Counted from the first letter of the stretch, positions 1 through 9,064 are shown. The stretch: 64,000 nucleotides of DNA from Methanococcus voltae (GCF_017875395.1 NZ_JAGGMO010000007.1:41445-105444), one strand, 5' to 3'. The notes: generated from the sequence alone by a model not told the origin. A program made the numbers and translations.

Positions 1-17
1 TTTTACTTTTAATTTCG

Positions 18-1229
18 TTACTGTTCATTTTTCCACCAGACAGAGTTAATAAGCTTATCTTTTGAAGTATTGCATGAGTAATTTACATAATCGTGAGAAA
101 TTTTTTTAGTAAGTGATTTTGAGAAATTTTTAAATATTTCTTCAGCTTTTTGAGGGTTATTTTTTACCAATTTTATGGCTTTATTTAATTCTTTAACTCT
201 AATTTCTTCTAAATAATTATTTAAATCTTTTAATATTTCTTCTATATCTAATTTTTCAAGGTTTTTAAGTAGTACATCATACTCTTGATTTATAATATTA
301 TGTACTTTTGGCATTTCTTCCATTCTTTTCTTCAAATTAGTATCTGAAACTTCTCTTAGATTATCAATTGTATACAATGTTATACTTTCAAGCTCTGAAA
401 CACTTTCTTCTACATCACGAGGGTTCGCTATATCCACTATAATCTTTGCACCTAATGACTTAGAATTTTGGATATCTTCCAAATCTTTTTTATGTAATAT
501 TGTGTGTGGGGATGCAGTGGCACATATAATCACATCGCTGTAATTTATTGCTTCCTTTAATTTGTCAAAATTAATTGCAATACCTTTTAATTCCTTTGCA
601 AGTCTTTCTGCACGTTCATATGTACGATTTGATATTATAACTGCTTTTATATTCTTTTCAGCTAGTGTTTTAGCAACTAATGTTCCCATTTCGCCCGCTC
701 CAATTAATAAAATATTCTTATTTTCCAATCCAAAGTTTTTTTCTACTAATTCTAACGCTGCGCTACCTATGGATACACTACCTTCATTTATCTTAGTTTC
801 TGCCCTGACTCGTTGTCCAACATGGATTCCTTTTAAAAATACTAGTTCTAGGTATTTAGTACATTTTCCTTTTTCTTTTGAGCTTTGTAAGCTTTTTTTA
901 ATCTGTCCTAGAATTTGGTCTTCCCCTATAACCATTGATTCGATACCACAAGCTACATTTAGAAAATGTATAATTGATTCCTTTCCCCTAATAACTTCAA
1001 AATTTTTGAATTCTTCGATTAATTTGGCTATATATTGGTCATTGTTTAAGCCTTTTTTACATTCCTTCATACATTGGTATTGTAAGTCATCAAAATAGAT
1101 TTCTATCCTATTACAGGTTTGAACTAATACACAATGTTTATGTTTTTTATAAAATTCCTCTTCATCTTGTCTTAATTTTTCCAATTCATCAATAGAAAAA
1201 GATTTATGGTCTGCTTTAAACAATAACAT
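18..1229 (-). CDS. hemA: Glutamyl-tRNA reductase (HemA)
   Basis: Reduces glutamyl-tRNA(Glu) to glutamate-1-semialdehyde, the first committed step of C5 tetrapyrrole synthesis; HemL, which uses the product, is encoded at 27575. The 403-residue length is normal. The catalytic cysteine sits in QTCNR (Cys39), [10 protein letters not shown] lies at about 102-111, and the NADPH Rossmann motif GAGEMG at 177-182, followed by a helical dimerisation domain. The ATG follows GGGTG. It lies 53 bp downstream of the precorrin-2 dehydrogenase-like gene on the same strand, suggesting a tetrapyrrole operon for siroheme and F430. The stop codon is 17 bp from the window edge. Confidence 0.97.
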   Translation of the reverse strand: MLLFKADHKSFSIDELEKLRQDEEEFYKKHKHCVLVQTCNRIEIYFDDLQYQCMKECKKGLNNDQYIAKLIEEFKNFEVIRGKESIIHFLNVACGIESMVIGEDQILGQIKKSLQSSKEKGKCTKYLELVFLKGIHVGQRVRAETKINEGSVSIGSAALELVEKNFGLENKNILLIGAGEMGTLVAKTLAEKNIKAVIISNRTYERAERLAKELKGIAINFDKLKEAINYSDVIICATASPHTILHKKDLEDIQNSKSLGAKIIVDIANPRDVEESVSELESITLYTIDNLREVSDTNLKKRMEEMPKVHNIINQEYDVLLKNLEKLDIEEILKDLNNYLEEIRVKELNKAIKLVKNNPQKAEEIFKNFSKSLTKKISHDYVNYSCNTSKDKLINSVWWKNEQ

Positions 1230-1282
1230 ACATACACCCAGTAGTTTTATAAAAATGAAATATGATTATATTATTTTTTTAA

Positions 1283-1963
1283 TTATTTATTTTTATTTTT
1301 AGAATATTCATTTATTAGATTTAAAATCTTTCTTTTAAAATTTTCATCATTAAATGCCAATTCTAATATTTCTTTCCTACCTGATTGATTTTTAAAAATA
1401 TTGGTATCACATACGGGGTTATTTTCATTTTTAATTTTATTTTCCGTTTTATCATTACTTTTCAATAATTTCCGAACTTTTTCTTGAATTTCAATTTCTA
1501 ATTCATTATCCGTTAGATAATTCTGAACTAACTTTCTAATTTCTCTAGCAATTAGGGGACTTTTGCCGCCAGTATAAATGGAAAAACAAATATCGTCCTT
1601 TTTATAATACGCAGGAATAATAAAATTTATTTCTGATTCAAAGGTGGATGAAGAAATCATTTTTTTTAGATTTTTTGAAATTTTTACAATTCTTTCGTTA
1701 TTTTTTTTATCTATCGAAGTTACAATTATATCATATTTTTTTATTAAATCTTCTAACTCTTGATCTGTTAGTTTAGTGATATCACAATTTTTGTATGATA
1801 TATCTTTGTAGGCGTACTCTTCGGATATTTCTACGTTTTCAAGGGAATAAATATCAATTTTTGCACCACCTTCTAATATTTTTGATATTCTTCGTTTTGA
1901 AACGTCCCCGTATCCAAAAACTGCTACATTAAAGTCTTTTAAATCTAAAAAAAATGGTATCAT
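1283..1963 (-). CDS. Precorrin-2 dehydrogenase / sirohydrochlorin ferrochelatase-like protein
   Basis: Resembles the N-terminal module of CysG and yeast Met8p, which oxidise precorrin-2 to sirohydrochlorin, the precursor of siroheme and F430. An NAD-binding start with GYGDVSKRR is at residues 17-25, and the family stretch FIIPAYY...GGKSPLIAR lies in the middle. The 226 residues include a lysine/asparagine-rich tail. Where CysG has VVDAP with the essential Asp, this protein reads STFESE, so the usual catalytic Asp appears to be missing (aligned from memory). No convincing ribosome binding site precedes the ATG. Its position just upstream of hemA supports a tetrapyrrole role. Confidence 0.8.
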   Translation of the reverse strand: MIPFFLDLKDFNVAVFGYGDVSKRRISKILEGGAKIDIYSLENVEISEEYAYKDISYKNCDITKLTDQELEDLIKKYDIIVTSIDKKNNERIVKISKNLKKMISSSTFESEINFIIPAYYKKDDICFSIYTGGKSPLIAREIRKLVQNYLTDNELEIEIQEKVRKLLKSNDKTENKIKNENNPVCDTNIFKNQSGRKEILELAFNDENFKRKILNLINEYSKNKNK

Positions 1964-2078
1964 ACTATCTATCTTTTTAATTTTACATTTGTTTTGTTTT
2001 ATAATTTGTAGTTAATAATTTTTAAGTTTTTAGTATTAATTATTTTTGAAATGTTTTTTATAATTCTTTATTATTTTT

Positions 2079-3248
2079 TTATTTTTTATCTTCATTATTT
2101 TTATTCGGTAAATATAACTGCTCATATAATTTAAGAGTCTCTTCAGCGTTATTTTTCCAAGAATAGTTTTTTGAAATAGTATATCCATTATTACCAAATT
2201 CTTCTCGTATATTTGGATTTTCAATAAATTTTGCCATAAATTCTGCTAAAGAAGTGCTATCCTCTGATTCTACAATATATCCGTTATGATTTTGTTTTAT
2301 CAATTCAGGTATTCCTCCAACTGAGGTACCTATAACGGCTTTTTGACATGCCATAGCCTCTAATAATACAATCCCCATTCCTTCGGATTTGGAGGGTAAA
2401 ACCAAAAAACTGCAATTTTTAATCAGTTTGGAGACGTCAAGCTGATCTTTTTGCCCCAATATTTCTACATTTTTTAAATTATTCTTTTTTATTACATCTT
2501 TAATTTCATTTAGTAGTTTTCCGCTTCCTACTAACTTATATTTAAAATTGGATTCATGCCCCATTTTTTTGTTTACTAAAGCAATGGCTTCAATCAGTGT
2601 TTTTATGCCTTTTTGCTCTACAAATGCACCAATGAATAGTCCATAATTTTCATCAGAGATTTTTTCGTTGTTAAAAATGTTTAAATTTATTCCATTGTAT
2701 ATTTTTGTGACTTTTGAAACATTATTTTCTTTTTGAACTTCTTTTTTTAAGTATTCACTTACACATATTATTTCATTGCTATTTTGAATAGCGTATTTGA
2801 AAAATGGTTTTCCAACGGGATTTTTTGATAACTTCATAACGTCACTACCATGTAACGTTAAAATATGGGGAATATTGTACTTTTTACTTAATTTGGCGCC
2901 CAGGTATCCTTGAGGGAACGCATAATGGCTATGTATTAAATCTATATTGTGGTTTTTTATTATTTTAGAGCCTATTTTGTAACCTTTTAGGAAATATGTT
3001 GGACCCCTTAATTTTTTAACATGTGGGACGTTATGAATAATTACGTTTTCCACATCATTTTGAAATTCTTTTGTTTTAGCTTTATAGTTTAAAATATGAA
3101 ATTCTATTTCTGAAGTATTCAGCTTATTGGAATTAACACCGTAATTATTTTCTTTTATCAATAGATTCATATTTTTTATTAGATTTTCAACATGTATTGA
3201 TATACCACCCGGGTAGGGGTGATATATTGCAGGAATTAAGACTTTCAA
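2079..3248 (-). CDS. Family 4 glycosyltransferase
   Basis: A retaining GT-B glycosyltransferase of 389 residues. It has the glycine-rich N-terminal loop PYPGGI, HSHYAFP, and a C-terminal nucleotide-sugar site with EGMGIVLLE, which is the EX7E motif of family GT4. The start is TTG, placed by GGTGATTTT immediately upstream; no ATG fits. A role in surface polysaccharide or S-layer/archaellum glycan assembly is plausible, but no other glycan gene is adjacent, so donor and acceptor cannot be named. The next gene downstream on the strand is the precorrin-2 dehydrogenase 115 bp away, probably not functionally linked. Confidence 0.85.
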   Translation of the reverse strand: MKVLIPAIYHPYPGGISIHVENLIKNMNLLIKENNYGVNSNKLNTSEIEFHILNYKAKTKEFQNDVENVIIHNVPHVKKLRGPTYFLKGYKIGSKIIKNHNIDLIHSHYAFPQGYLGAKLSKKYNIPHILTLHGSDVMKLSKNPVGKPFFKYAIQNSNEIICVSEYLKKEVQKENNVSKVTKIYNGINLNIFNNEKISDENYGLFIGAFVEQKGIKTLIEAIALVNKKMGHESNFKYKLVGSGKLLNEIKDVIKKNNLKNVEILGQKDQLDVSKLIKNCSFLVLPSKSEGMGIVLLEAMACQKAVIGTSVGGIPELIKQNHNGYIVESEDSTSLAEFMAKFIENPNIREEFGNNGYTISKNYSWKNNAEETLKLYEQLYLPNKNNEDKK

Positions 3249-3421
3249 AAAATCACCGTCTGGTTAATCTACGTACAATATGTGTTATTATATTAATCTC
3301 ATAATAATATGTTATTTTATTATTAAAAGATATACAAAATAATTTCTAAATATACTTAGTTATCGAATAAACGTAAAAATAAAGCTAAAATAAATTTAAA
3401 AATAAAATGTAAGATAGTTTA

Positions 3422-3450
3422 AATCTATTTTTTAAAATTATAAATAGATT
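3422..3450 (-). terminator. Hairpin just after the DUF655 gene
   Basis: Perfect 9-bp inverted repeat (arms 3422-3430 and 3442-3450, sequence AATCTATTT and its complement) with an 11-nt loop, beginning 6 nt after the stop codon. It resembles the stop-codon hairpins found elsewhere in this window. A terminator or 3'-end stabiliser is inferred. Confidence 0.45.
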
Positions 3451-3455
3451 ATTTT

Positions 3456-4052
3456 TTATTTTTTAGGTATATTATTTTTCCATTTTACAAATAAATAGTG
3501 TTTTTGAGGTTCTTTTAGCTCTTCTTCAATTCTTTGAGCAATCACTTCTACAATATTATGTTTATGAACTCTTTTTTCAAAATCCGTAAAATTTTCAAAT
3601 GGCTTTTTTTCTCGTTCTTCTATTATCTTCCACATGGCAGTTTTACCGATACTTGGTAATATCTGTAAAGAATGTAACCTAGGGCTTATTGCATCACAAC
3701 TATTTAAAAAATCTATAAATCTATTTTCCTGATTAAAAATTGATTCTTTTATTACATGAACCAACTCTAATTTAGCGGTTCTAGACAATTCTTCGTATTT
3801 TAGCATTTTTAACACATGACTTACCTTTTCACGATTATGTTTGCCAATGTATAATTTTTCCGCTAAATCAATATCTACATCATCTTTTAACTCTAATTCC
3901 ATTAATACAAAGTTTTTTTCACCAAAGGCTTGAACTAATCCCTTTTTCTTATAGTCAGGTCTGGTGTCTTCACTACGCCCATAAGGTAAAAAATCTAGTA
4001 CATACGCGTAATCCTCAAATTCTCTTTTGTAATTTTTACGGGTTTTTTGCAT
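3456..4052 (-). CDS. DUF655 family RNA-associated protein
   Basis: Archaeal DUF655 protein, 198 residues, biochemical role not established. It starts with basic residues and a short beta-rich segment (residues 1-60) and ends with a helix-hairpin-helix-like region around LQILPSIGKTAMWKIIEEREKK, a nucleic-acid binding motif. It is the last member of the cluster pus10-L21e-rpoF-DUF655, an arrangement conserved in euryarchaea, which points to a job in RNA or translation. The ATG follows GGGGGCAAAAT. A likely TATA box (AATAATATATTA) lies near 4125-4137, so it may also be transcribed on its own. Confidence 0.88.
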   Translation of the reverse strand: MQKTRKNYKREFEDYAYVLDFLPYGRSEDTRPDYKKKGLVQAFGEKNFVLMELELKDDVDIDLAEKLYIGKHNREKVSHVLKMLKYEELSRTAKLELVHVIKESIFNQENRFIDFLNSCDAISPRLHSLQILPSIGKTAMWKIIEEREKKPFENFTDFEKRVHKHNIVEVIAQRIEEELKEPQKHYLFVKWKNNIPKK

Positions 4053-4237
4053 ATTTTGCCCCCATTAAGCAACTCTATGATATTTTTTTACCGTAGTTAT
4101 GATTAATATTTTAATTTTTAGTAAAATAATATATTATTTATCTTTGTCGAAGCATAAAAATGTATTGATTAATCTAGATAGATTGAAAAATATAAAAATA
4201 TAAAAATATACTGCCATAACAATATACTACTAAAAAA

Positions 4238-4270
4238 ATATTATAAAATATTATAAAATATTATAAAATA
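4238..4270. repeat. 10-bp AT tandem repeat upstream of DUF655
   Basis: The unit ATATTATAAA occurs about three to four times in the 315-bp gap between rpoF and DUF655. A related pair of units lies near 6995-7025. An A/T-only palindrome AATCTA-GA-TAGATT follows at 4171-4184. No gene is visible in this gap. Confidence 0.6.
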
Positions 4271-4343
4271 TGTTAAAAAAAGTTTTACGCCTTGCAAATT
4301 TATATTTAGCAATTTACTTTAAAATAATATCACAAAATAGATT

Positions 4344-4382
4344 TGTAAATTAATTATTCATATTTATTTAGATTAATTTACA
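4344..4382 (-). terminator. 11-bp hairpin spanning the rpoF stop codon
   Basis: Perfect 11-bp inverted repeat TGTAAATTAAT / ATTAATTTACA (arms 4372-4382 and 4344-4354 on the minus strand). The upstream arm is the last codons of rpoF (Cys-Lys-Leu and part of Ile); the stop codon is in the 17-nt loop. The downstream flank is moderately T-rich. It is one of a set of stop-codon hairpins in this window. Confidence 0.55.
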
Positions 4383-4691
4383 GATTGCGTCTAATATAGC
4401 CTCTGAATTTTCAGGAGCATCTTTTTTATAGAATACTGCTTTTAAATCTTCCATATCAACAGGTAGTATATCTATAACCTTTATAGCATCTTTTTCATCT
4501 AAACCTAAATCCATAAGTTCTTTGTATAACTCTTCAGCTTCTTCTTTTGTTAATACTGAAAATTTGTTTAAGTAATCTAATGCACAGCCATTTTCATATG
4601 ACATTTCGTCAATAACTGCTCTCGCGTTCATGATTTCTGTAGCGTTAGCAATTGTGGTGTATTTTTCAGCCAATAGTTTTTTACCAATCAT
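4368..4691 (-). CDS. rpoF: RNA polymerase subunit Rpb4 (RpoF)
   Basis: Rpb4/subunit F of archaeal RNA polymerase, which with Rpb7 (subunit E) forms the stalk; Rpb7 is not in this window. 107 residues, mostly helical, with an HRDC-like C-terminal part (DLGLDEKDAIKVIDILP). I chose the ATG at 4691 because GGTGAACAGA sits directly before it; a TTG four codons earlier would place that site inside the gene. It is flanked by L21e and DUF655, as in other euryarchaea. The 3' end is part of a strong hairpin. Confidence 0.93.
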   Translation of the reverse strand: MIGKKLLAEKYTTIANATEIMNARAVIDEMSYENGCALDYLNKFSVLTKEEAEELYKELMDLGLDEKDAIKVIDILPVDMEDLKAVFYKKDAPENSEAILDAICKLI

Positions 4692-4801
4692 TCTGTTCAC
4701 CAAAATTAAAAATCCGTAAATTTAAATCGTTACAATATAATTAAAAAAATAAATGAAATATTTAGATATTTAGTTTAAATATGTAGTTTTAATTAGTTAA
4801 A

Positions 4802-5095
4802 TTATGCTTTTGATTCTCTCAAGTGTTGAGGTCTTGCGATGATATCTTTGTATTTTCCACCATCTTTAACTTTAACTAAGTATGAACTACCTCTTTGAGC
4901 AACAATTTTTCCAGTTTTACCGTGGAATTTAGGGTGTGGCATACCTTTTTGTACTGAAGGGTCCAATACAACGTGAACGGTTTCTCCCACTTTGTAAACT
5001 TTTAAAGCTCTTGTTAATGGGAATAAACCTCTTTGTCTAGGGTGTTTTTGTAATTTGTATCTTGTTTTGCTTCTAAATCCTTCGCTTTTTTGCAT
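4802..5095 (-). CDS. rpl21e: Ribosomal protein L21e
   Basis: Large-subunit ribosomal protein of archaea and eukaryotes, 97 residues and very basic. It begins with the family start MQKSEGFRSKTRY and contains an SH3-like barrel with FHGKTGKIV in the second half. GGAG precedes the ATG. It lies between pus10 and rpoF in a conserved cluster. The upstream region holds three CCAATA/TATTGG motifs beside a TATA box, so this gene may have its own regulated promoter. Confidence 0.96.
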   Translation of the reverse strand: MQKSEGFRSKTRYKLQKHPRQRGLFPLTRALKVYKVGETVHVVLDPSVQKGMPHPKFHGKTGKIVAQRGSSYLVKVKDGGKYKDIIARPQHLRESKA

Positions 5096-5114
5096 AGTTT
5101 CTCCTCGCTGTTTC

Positions 5115-5163
5115 TATATAAACTTATTTAATCCAATAATTTAAAATATTGGGTCCATATTGG
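5115..5163 (-). promoter_or_regulatory. L21e promoter with CCAATA inverted/direct repeat
   Basis: Reading towards L21e, TATTGG/CCAATA motifs at 5158-5163, 5147-5152 and 5133-5138 (the last two form an inverted repeat with 8 bp between) lie just upstream of a TATA-like TATATAAA at 5115-5122. The TATA box is only about 20-27 bp from the ATG, close to leaderless spacing, although GGAG is also present. A binding site for a regulator is inferred. Confidence 0.4.
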
Positions 5164-5413
5164 CGTCATATTCTAAATCTATCCTAAATCAATTTTTAGA
5201 ATTTTATTTAGGATTTTGATTAATAACGAATTAAACATGAATAGTATGACCATGATTAATATATCTTTTTACATATATATTTTACATATATATAATTATT
5301 CCTATACATCCATTAATAATTTACGTTATTATATTTTCTGTGCTATAATTTGTACTAATTATAATTTTTAATATTTATATTTTTTTCAAAAATTTTAAAA
5401 TCTAAAAATATGT

Positions 5414-6925
5414 TTAGTAATTTGCAGGATTGTCTTCGTCATGAACATCCATAACTGTAAGTAGTTTACAGTAGCAAGGAACTTCTAAAATTTCAGATAT
5501 TGAGGGTTTAGTTCTTCCTTCATCCCCACTTATTAATTCTTTAATATATAGTCCCCCATCACAGTAAACAGTCAATTTAAATGATTTTTTATCGATTGGC
5601 TCACACCAGGCTTTATAAACATTTCTAACTCTGACTAAATCTGCACGTCTGTGTGAGACTCTGTGTGGTGTTCTTTGGTCGATTCTTAAATTTTCAAGCT
5701 TTTCAGATAATTCGTTAATCCTTTCTTCTTCAAAATTATAGTTTTCTATTTCATCTTCAACTATTGAAACTAGAGCGCAGTAAGTTTTTGTATGGGGTTC
5801 GTTTTTGAAGAACCTTACGTCGTTTTTTACACCATATTCTAAATTTGATATTTCTACGCCTTCACTTTTATTTACTTCTTCCGTAATCTTTCCTAAATCC
5901 ATTTTTCTAACTTTTGGCTCTTTTATTTCTATGACGAAAGGCCTACCATTTCCAAGCATTTTTACATCTATATCTTCACGTCCTGCGGCGTGTAAAGCTT
6001 CCCCACTGCCTTTAGCGATTTTCATCACTGGTTCAGCTATTATTTCTTCAACAGAGGTCGGGTATTGTTTACCTGTGAAATTACATTTTTCACAGCCTTT
6101 GCCTCTGCAACTTCTACAATCCCAATGGCTTTGGGGAATTCCTCTTTTTGTTTTCTTATACCTACCTTTAATAAATATTGGGTTTATTTGCAAGTATATT
6201 TTTTGGTTGTATGGGTTTACCATGACTACAATATCGGGAGTTTCCTTATCAACAGGCTTTTTCAACTTATTCGTTAAAATTTTTCCTAGTTCCCTACCAA
6301 ATTCATTTCTTAAGCTTTCCATATTGCTTTCGTTAAAGTTAACTTCTAAATCCTTCTCTAGTTCTTTCATTCTTTTTGGTAATCTGGTGCCTATTAAAAA
6401 TTTATCAAACTCATATTCTGAAAGGGCTTCTACGATTTTGTCAGATATTTCTTCAAGATTTTGGATATTAAATACATCCTTACACCAAGGACACTTTTGT
6501 TCGGGTGTTAGGGGTATATCACTAAAGCTTTCTTCATCTTCCTCAGTCTCATCTTTACTTTCATCTTTACTCTCTTCATCAATTTCATCTTTTAACAATT
6601 CTTCGATAATATACTCGTTTTTAATTCCATTTAAACCGGTTTTTCTTAGAATTGTTAAATTTTTTTGAATTTCATATATTTCTTCATCAATTTTTTTTAT
6701 TTTTTCTTCATCACTTTCAGATAATGGTGTTTGAGTGGATGCTTCAATAATAGTATTTTTTTCTTCAAATAATTCTTTGAGTTTTTTTTCAAAGTTCATT
6801 GCAATAACGGTTTTTATTGAAGTTCCCCTGTCTTTGTTACCCATTCTCATTAATTTTGCGTAAATTCTGCCGTAACATCTATTACATAAGTTATATTTTT
6901 GTAATATTTTGTTTTCATAGTCCAT
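5414..6925 (-). CDS. pus10: tRNA pseudouridine synthase Pus10
   Basis: Archaeal Pus10 makes pseudouridine 54/55 in the T-loop of tRNAs. 503 residues. An N-terminal zinc-ribbon-like part has CNRC near residue 15 and CPWC around 145, joined by an acidic linker (Glu/Asp/Ser-rich, about 110-140). The C-terminal catalytic half has AAGREDIDVKMLGNGRPF, whose Asp is the expected catalytic residue. The ATG follows GGTGGAATT. It heads the pus10-L21e-rpoF-DUF655 cluster. The acidic insert lengthens it relative to what I recall as usual. Confidence 0.95.
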   Translation of the reverse strand: MDYENKILQKYNLCNRCYGRIYAKLMRMGNKDRGTSIKTVIAMNFEKKLKELFEEKNTIIEASTQTPLSESDEEKIKKIDEEIYEIQKNLTILRKTGLNGIKNEYIIEELLKDEIDEESKDESKDETEEDEESFSDIPLTPEQKCPWCKDVFNIQNLEEISDKIVEALSEYEFDKFLIGTRLPKRMKELEKDLEVNFNESNMESLRNEFGRELGKILTNKLKKPVDKETPDIVVMVNPYNQKIYLQINPIFIKGRYKKTKRGIPQSHWDCRSCRGKGCEKCNFTGKQYPTSVEEIIAEPVMKIAKGSGEALHAAGREDIDVKMLGNGRPFVIEIKEPKVRKMDLGKITEEVNKSEGVEISNLEYGVKNDVRFFKNEPHTKTYCALVSIVEDEIENYNFEEERINELSEKLENLRIDQRTPHRVSHRRADLVRVRNVYKAWCEPIDKKSFKLTVYCDGGLYIKELISGDEGRTKPSISEILEVPCYCKLLTVMDVHDEDNPANY

Positions 6926-7143
6926 AATTCCACCAATAAATAGTCCTGTAAATCATGATAATTAATACGTAATTATATTATAAGTTAGTACGATATACTA
7001 TAAAATATTATAAAATATTATACAATATAACGAGATATTATAGTATATTAATTTAGCATATTGTAATAATAAAATAAAAAAAATTGCGTAATTAAAAATT
7101 TGTAAACTTAAATTTATTAAATTTATTAACCTAATCAGTTACT

Positions 7144-7175
7144 CAATTAACCAATTAACCAATTAACCAGTTAAT
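7144..7175. repeat. 8-bp tandem repeat upstream of endonuclease Q
   Basis: CAATTAAC occurs three times in a row followed by a diverged fourth copy, 20 bp before the endoQ ATG and inside the divergent pus10/endoQ promoter region. It could be a regulator site or simple slippage. Confidence 0.6.
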
Positions 7176-7194
7176 TTAAAGTATTTGTGATAAA

Positions 7195-8376
7195 ATGATA
7201 GCAAACATCGATTTACACCTACATTCAAAATATTCAAAAGGAACCTCTAAATTCATGAGTATCGACAATATTGTAAAATATGGGAAGTTAAAAGGTCTAG
7301 ATATAATCGGAACTGGGGATTGTTTAAATCCAAAATGGTTGGATGAAATAAAAAACCATTTGAATGATAATTTGGTATTGACAACAGAGGTGGAGGACAA
7401 ATTTAGAGTTCATCACTTAATAATCTTGCCAAATTTGGGTCAAACCACTGAATTAATAAATTATTTTTCAAAGTATTCTAAAAATATAAGTTACGAAGGT
7501 AGGCCAAATGTTTCATTAGATGGTAAACAAATAATGGATATGGTAAAGGATTTGGGTGGTTTAATAGGTCCTGCACATGTTTTTACACCCTGGACTAGTC
7601 TTTATAAAACATACGATTCAGTTTATGATTGTTATGGTAAAAAACCAGATTATATCGAATTGGGATTATCTGCAGATACTGATATGGCAGATATGGTTGA
7701 AGAATTACGAGATATACCTTTTTTAAGTAATTCTGACGCTCATTCCTTTTATCCACATAGGATGGGTAGAGAATTTAATCAAATGGAAATCTCAAATGTT
7801 GGAGATGTGGAACATAACTTTGAAGAAGTTAAAAATGCAATAAAAAATAATAAAATAGTTGCTAATTATGGATTAGACCCTAATTTGGGTAAATATCATA
7901 CAACAGCGTGTACTAAATGCTACTTAAGATATGATATTGACGATGCAATTAAATTTAAATTTAAATGTAAGGAATGTGGCGGTACTATAAAGAAAGGAGT
8001 GCTAGAACGTTCTAGGGAGCTTTCTACCGATAATAAAGTAATTCATCCAGATTTTAGGCCCACTTATCATAAAATAATACCTTTGGCTGAAATAATATCA
8101 TTTTCAATAGATAAAGGCGTAAATACAAAATCTGTTCAAACTTTATACGGCGAATACCTAGATAACTTTAAAAATGAAATTGAAATACTCACAAAATCTA
8201 ATATAGATGATTTGAAAGCCATACACGAGACTGTGGGACAAACAATAGAAAAATTTAGGGATAATACTATAAACATATATCCTGGCGGCGGTGGGGAATA
8301 TGGTTATATATCTAAAAATCCTGTGAAACTCAAAAGATATGAGCAAAAAACCACATTGGAAAACTGGATGAGATAA
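7195..8376 (+). CDS. Endonuclease Q (PHP-domain DNA repair nuclease)
   Basis: EndoQ cleaves DNA 5' of deaminated bases (uracil, hypoxanthine) and abasic sites. 393 residues. The PHP metal site starts with DLHLHSKYS at residues 5-13, followed by the later metal-site segment NSDAHS around 180. A zinc ribbon follows at about 238-262 (CTKC...CKEC), then a helical C-terminal region. This is the TIGR00375 family, of which the Pyrococcus enzyme is characterised. A short GTGAT precedes the ATG. It is divergent from pus10 and alone on its strand, ending in a T-rich terminator-like element. Confidence 0.88.
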   Translation: MIANIDLHLHSKYSKGTSKFMSIDNIVKYGKLKGLDIIGTGDCLNPKWLDEIKNHLNDNLVLTTEVEDKFRVHHLIILPNLGQTTELINYFSKYSKNISYEGRPNVSLDGKQIMDMVKDLGGLIGPAHVFTPWTSLYKTYDSVYDCYGKKPDYIELGLSADTDMADMVEELRDIPFLSNSDAHSFYPHRMGREFNQMEISNVGDVEHNFEEVKNAIKNNKIVANYGLDPNLGKYHTTACTKCYLRYDIDDAIKFKFKCKECGGTIKKGVLERSRELSTDNKVIHPDFRPTYHKIIPLAEIISFSIDKGVNTKSVQTLYGEYLDNFKNEIEILTKSNIDDLKAIHETVGQTIEKFRDNTINIYPGGGGEYGYISKNPVKLKRYEQKTTLENWMR

Positions 8377-8387
8377 TAGTATTGCCA

Positions 8388-8437
8388 TTAAAAAAATACT
8401 TTTAATTTTTTTACCTTTTATTTAATTTTTTATTTTT
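8388..8437 (+). repeat. 50-bp T-rich 3' element, copy 1
   Basis: Begins 12 nt after the endoQ stop codon. It matches 28862-28911, just after hemL, over 50 bp with one mismatch and in the same orientation to the upstream gene. It has several T-runs of 5-7, as expected of archaeal terminators. Nearly identical sequence at two places suggests duplication or conversion rather than chance. Confidence 0.7.
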
Positions 8438-8574
8438 AAATTAGCTTTAAATGTTGTTTTAGTTTTAGTTTTAAGTTTAATAGTATAATTTACGACTTTA
8501 AAAAAAAATAGAATTTAAAAATATAGTGAATTAAAGTATATCTAAAAATAATTATTAGCTAATTAACTAACTAT

Positions 8575-8596
8575 TAATTAATTAGCTAATTAATTA
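8575..8596. repeat. 22-bp perfect palindrome
   Basis: Each half is TAATTAATTAG or its complement, with AGCT at the centre; two more outer pairs form if one G-T is allowed. It lies about 30 bp downstream of the ferredoxin gene, between the converging endoQ and ferredoxin genes, so a bidirectional 3'-end structure is the likeliest role. Confidence 0.5.
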
Positions 8597-8626
8597 GTAA
8601 TCACTTTTAACATTATATTTTACTAT

Positions 8627-8803
8627 TTATTGTTGTTTTATACATTCAACAGGACATACGTCAGCGCAATCTCCGCAATCGTTACATTTACCAGCGTCAA
8701 TAACTGCTTTACCATCGTCCATTTCTGAAATTGCTTCAACAGCACATACAGGAACACATGCCCCACATGCAATACATTCGTCAGCGTTTACAGTGTATAC
8801 CAT
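8627..8803 (-). CDS. Small 2[4Fe-4S] ferredoxin
   Basis: A 58-residue electron carrier. Two cluster motifs are visible: CIACGACVPVC at residues 10-20 and CNDCGDCADVC at 40-50, each with the following proline or alanine and a later cysteine, the pattern of clostridial-type ferredoxins. The protein is acidic. The ATG follows GGTGATATT. It is a single-gene unit between endoQ (opposite strand) and the antiporter. Methanogens use such ferredoxins with hydrogenases, heterodisulfide reductase and carbon-fixing oxidoreductases; the partner cannot be told from context. Confidence 0.95.
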   Translation of the reverse strand: MVYTVNADECIACGACVPVCAVEAISEMDDGKAVIDAGKCNDCGDCADVCPVECIKQQ

Positions 8804-9030
8804 AATATCACCAATAGTTTAGCTTATTATTTTTATATTTATTAGTTATTTAGATAATAATATATATTGTATTATATTAAATACCATTTTACTATAAAAG
8901 AATAATGATTTAATTTAACTTATAGCTTACGAGGTTTTTATTTACTATATCTTATAATTTTTTCATAGTTTTAGAATCTTAGATATAATTTGAATATAGT
9001 ATGGTCTTAAATTATACCATACCATATCGT

Positions 9031-9051
9031 ACCATTTATTAAGCAAATGGT
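9031..9051 (-). terminator. Hairpin after the antiporter gene
   Basis: Perfect 7-bp inverted repeat ACCATTT / AAATGGT with a 7-nt loop, 13 nt beyond the antiporter stop. The motif ACCAT recurs twice more immediately downstream. 3'-end structure is inferred. Confidence 0.4.
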
Positions 9052-9064
9052 TCTGGAGTTATTT

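Noticed and set aside
562..1098. 178-codon frame opposite hemA
   Set aside because: Antisense shadow; hemA on the other strand is full-length with all motifs and a ribosome binding site.
5805..6668. 287-codon frame opposite pus10
   Set aside because: Shadow of the Pus10 coding strand; Ser/Phe/Leu-rich translation with no family features.
7144..7175. Attachment site or CRISPR-like repeat
   Set aside because: Direct 8-bp slippage repeat with no integrase or spacers nearby.
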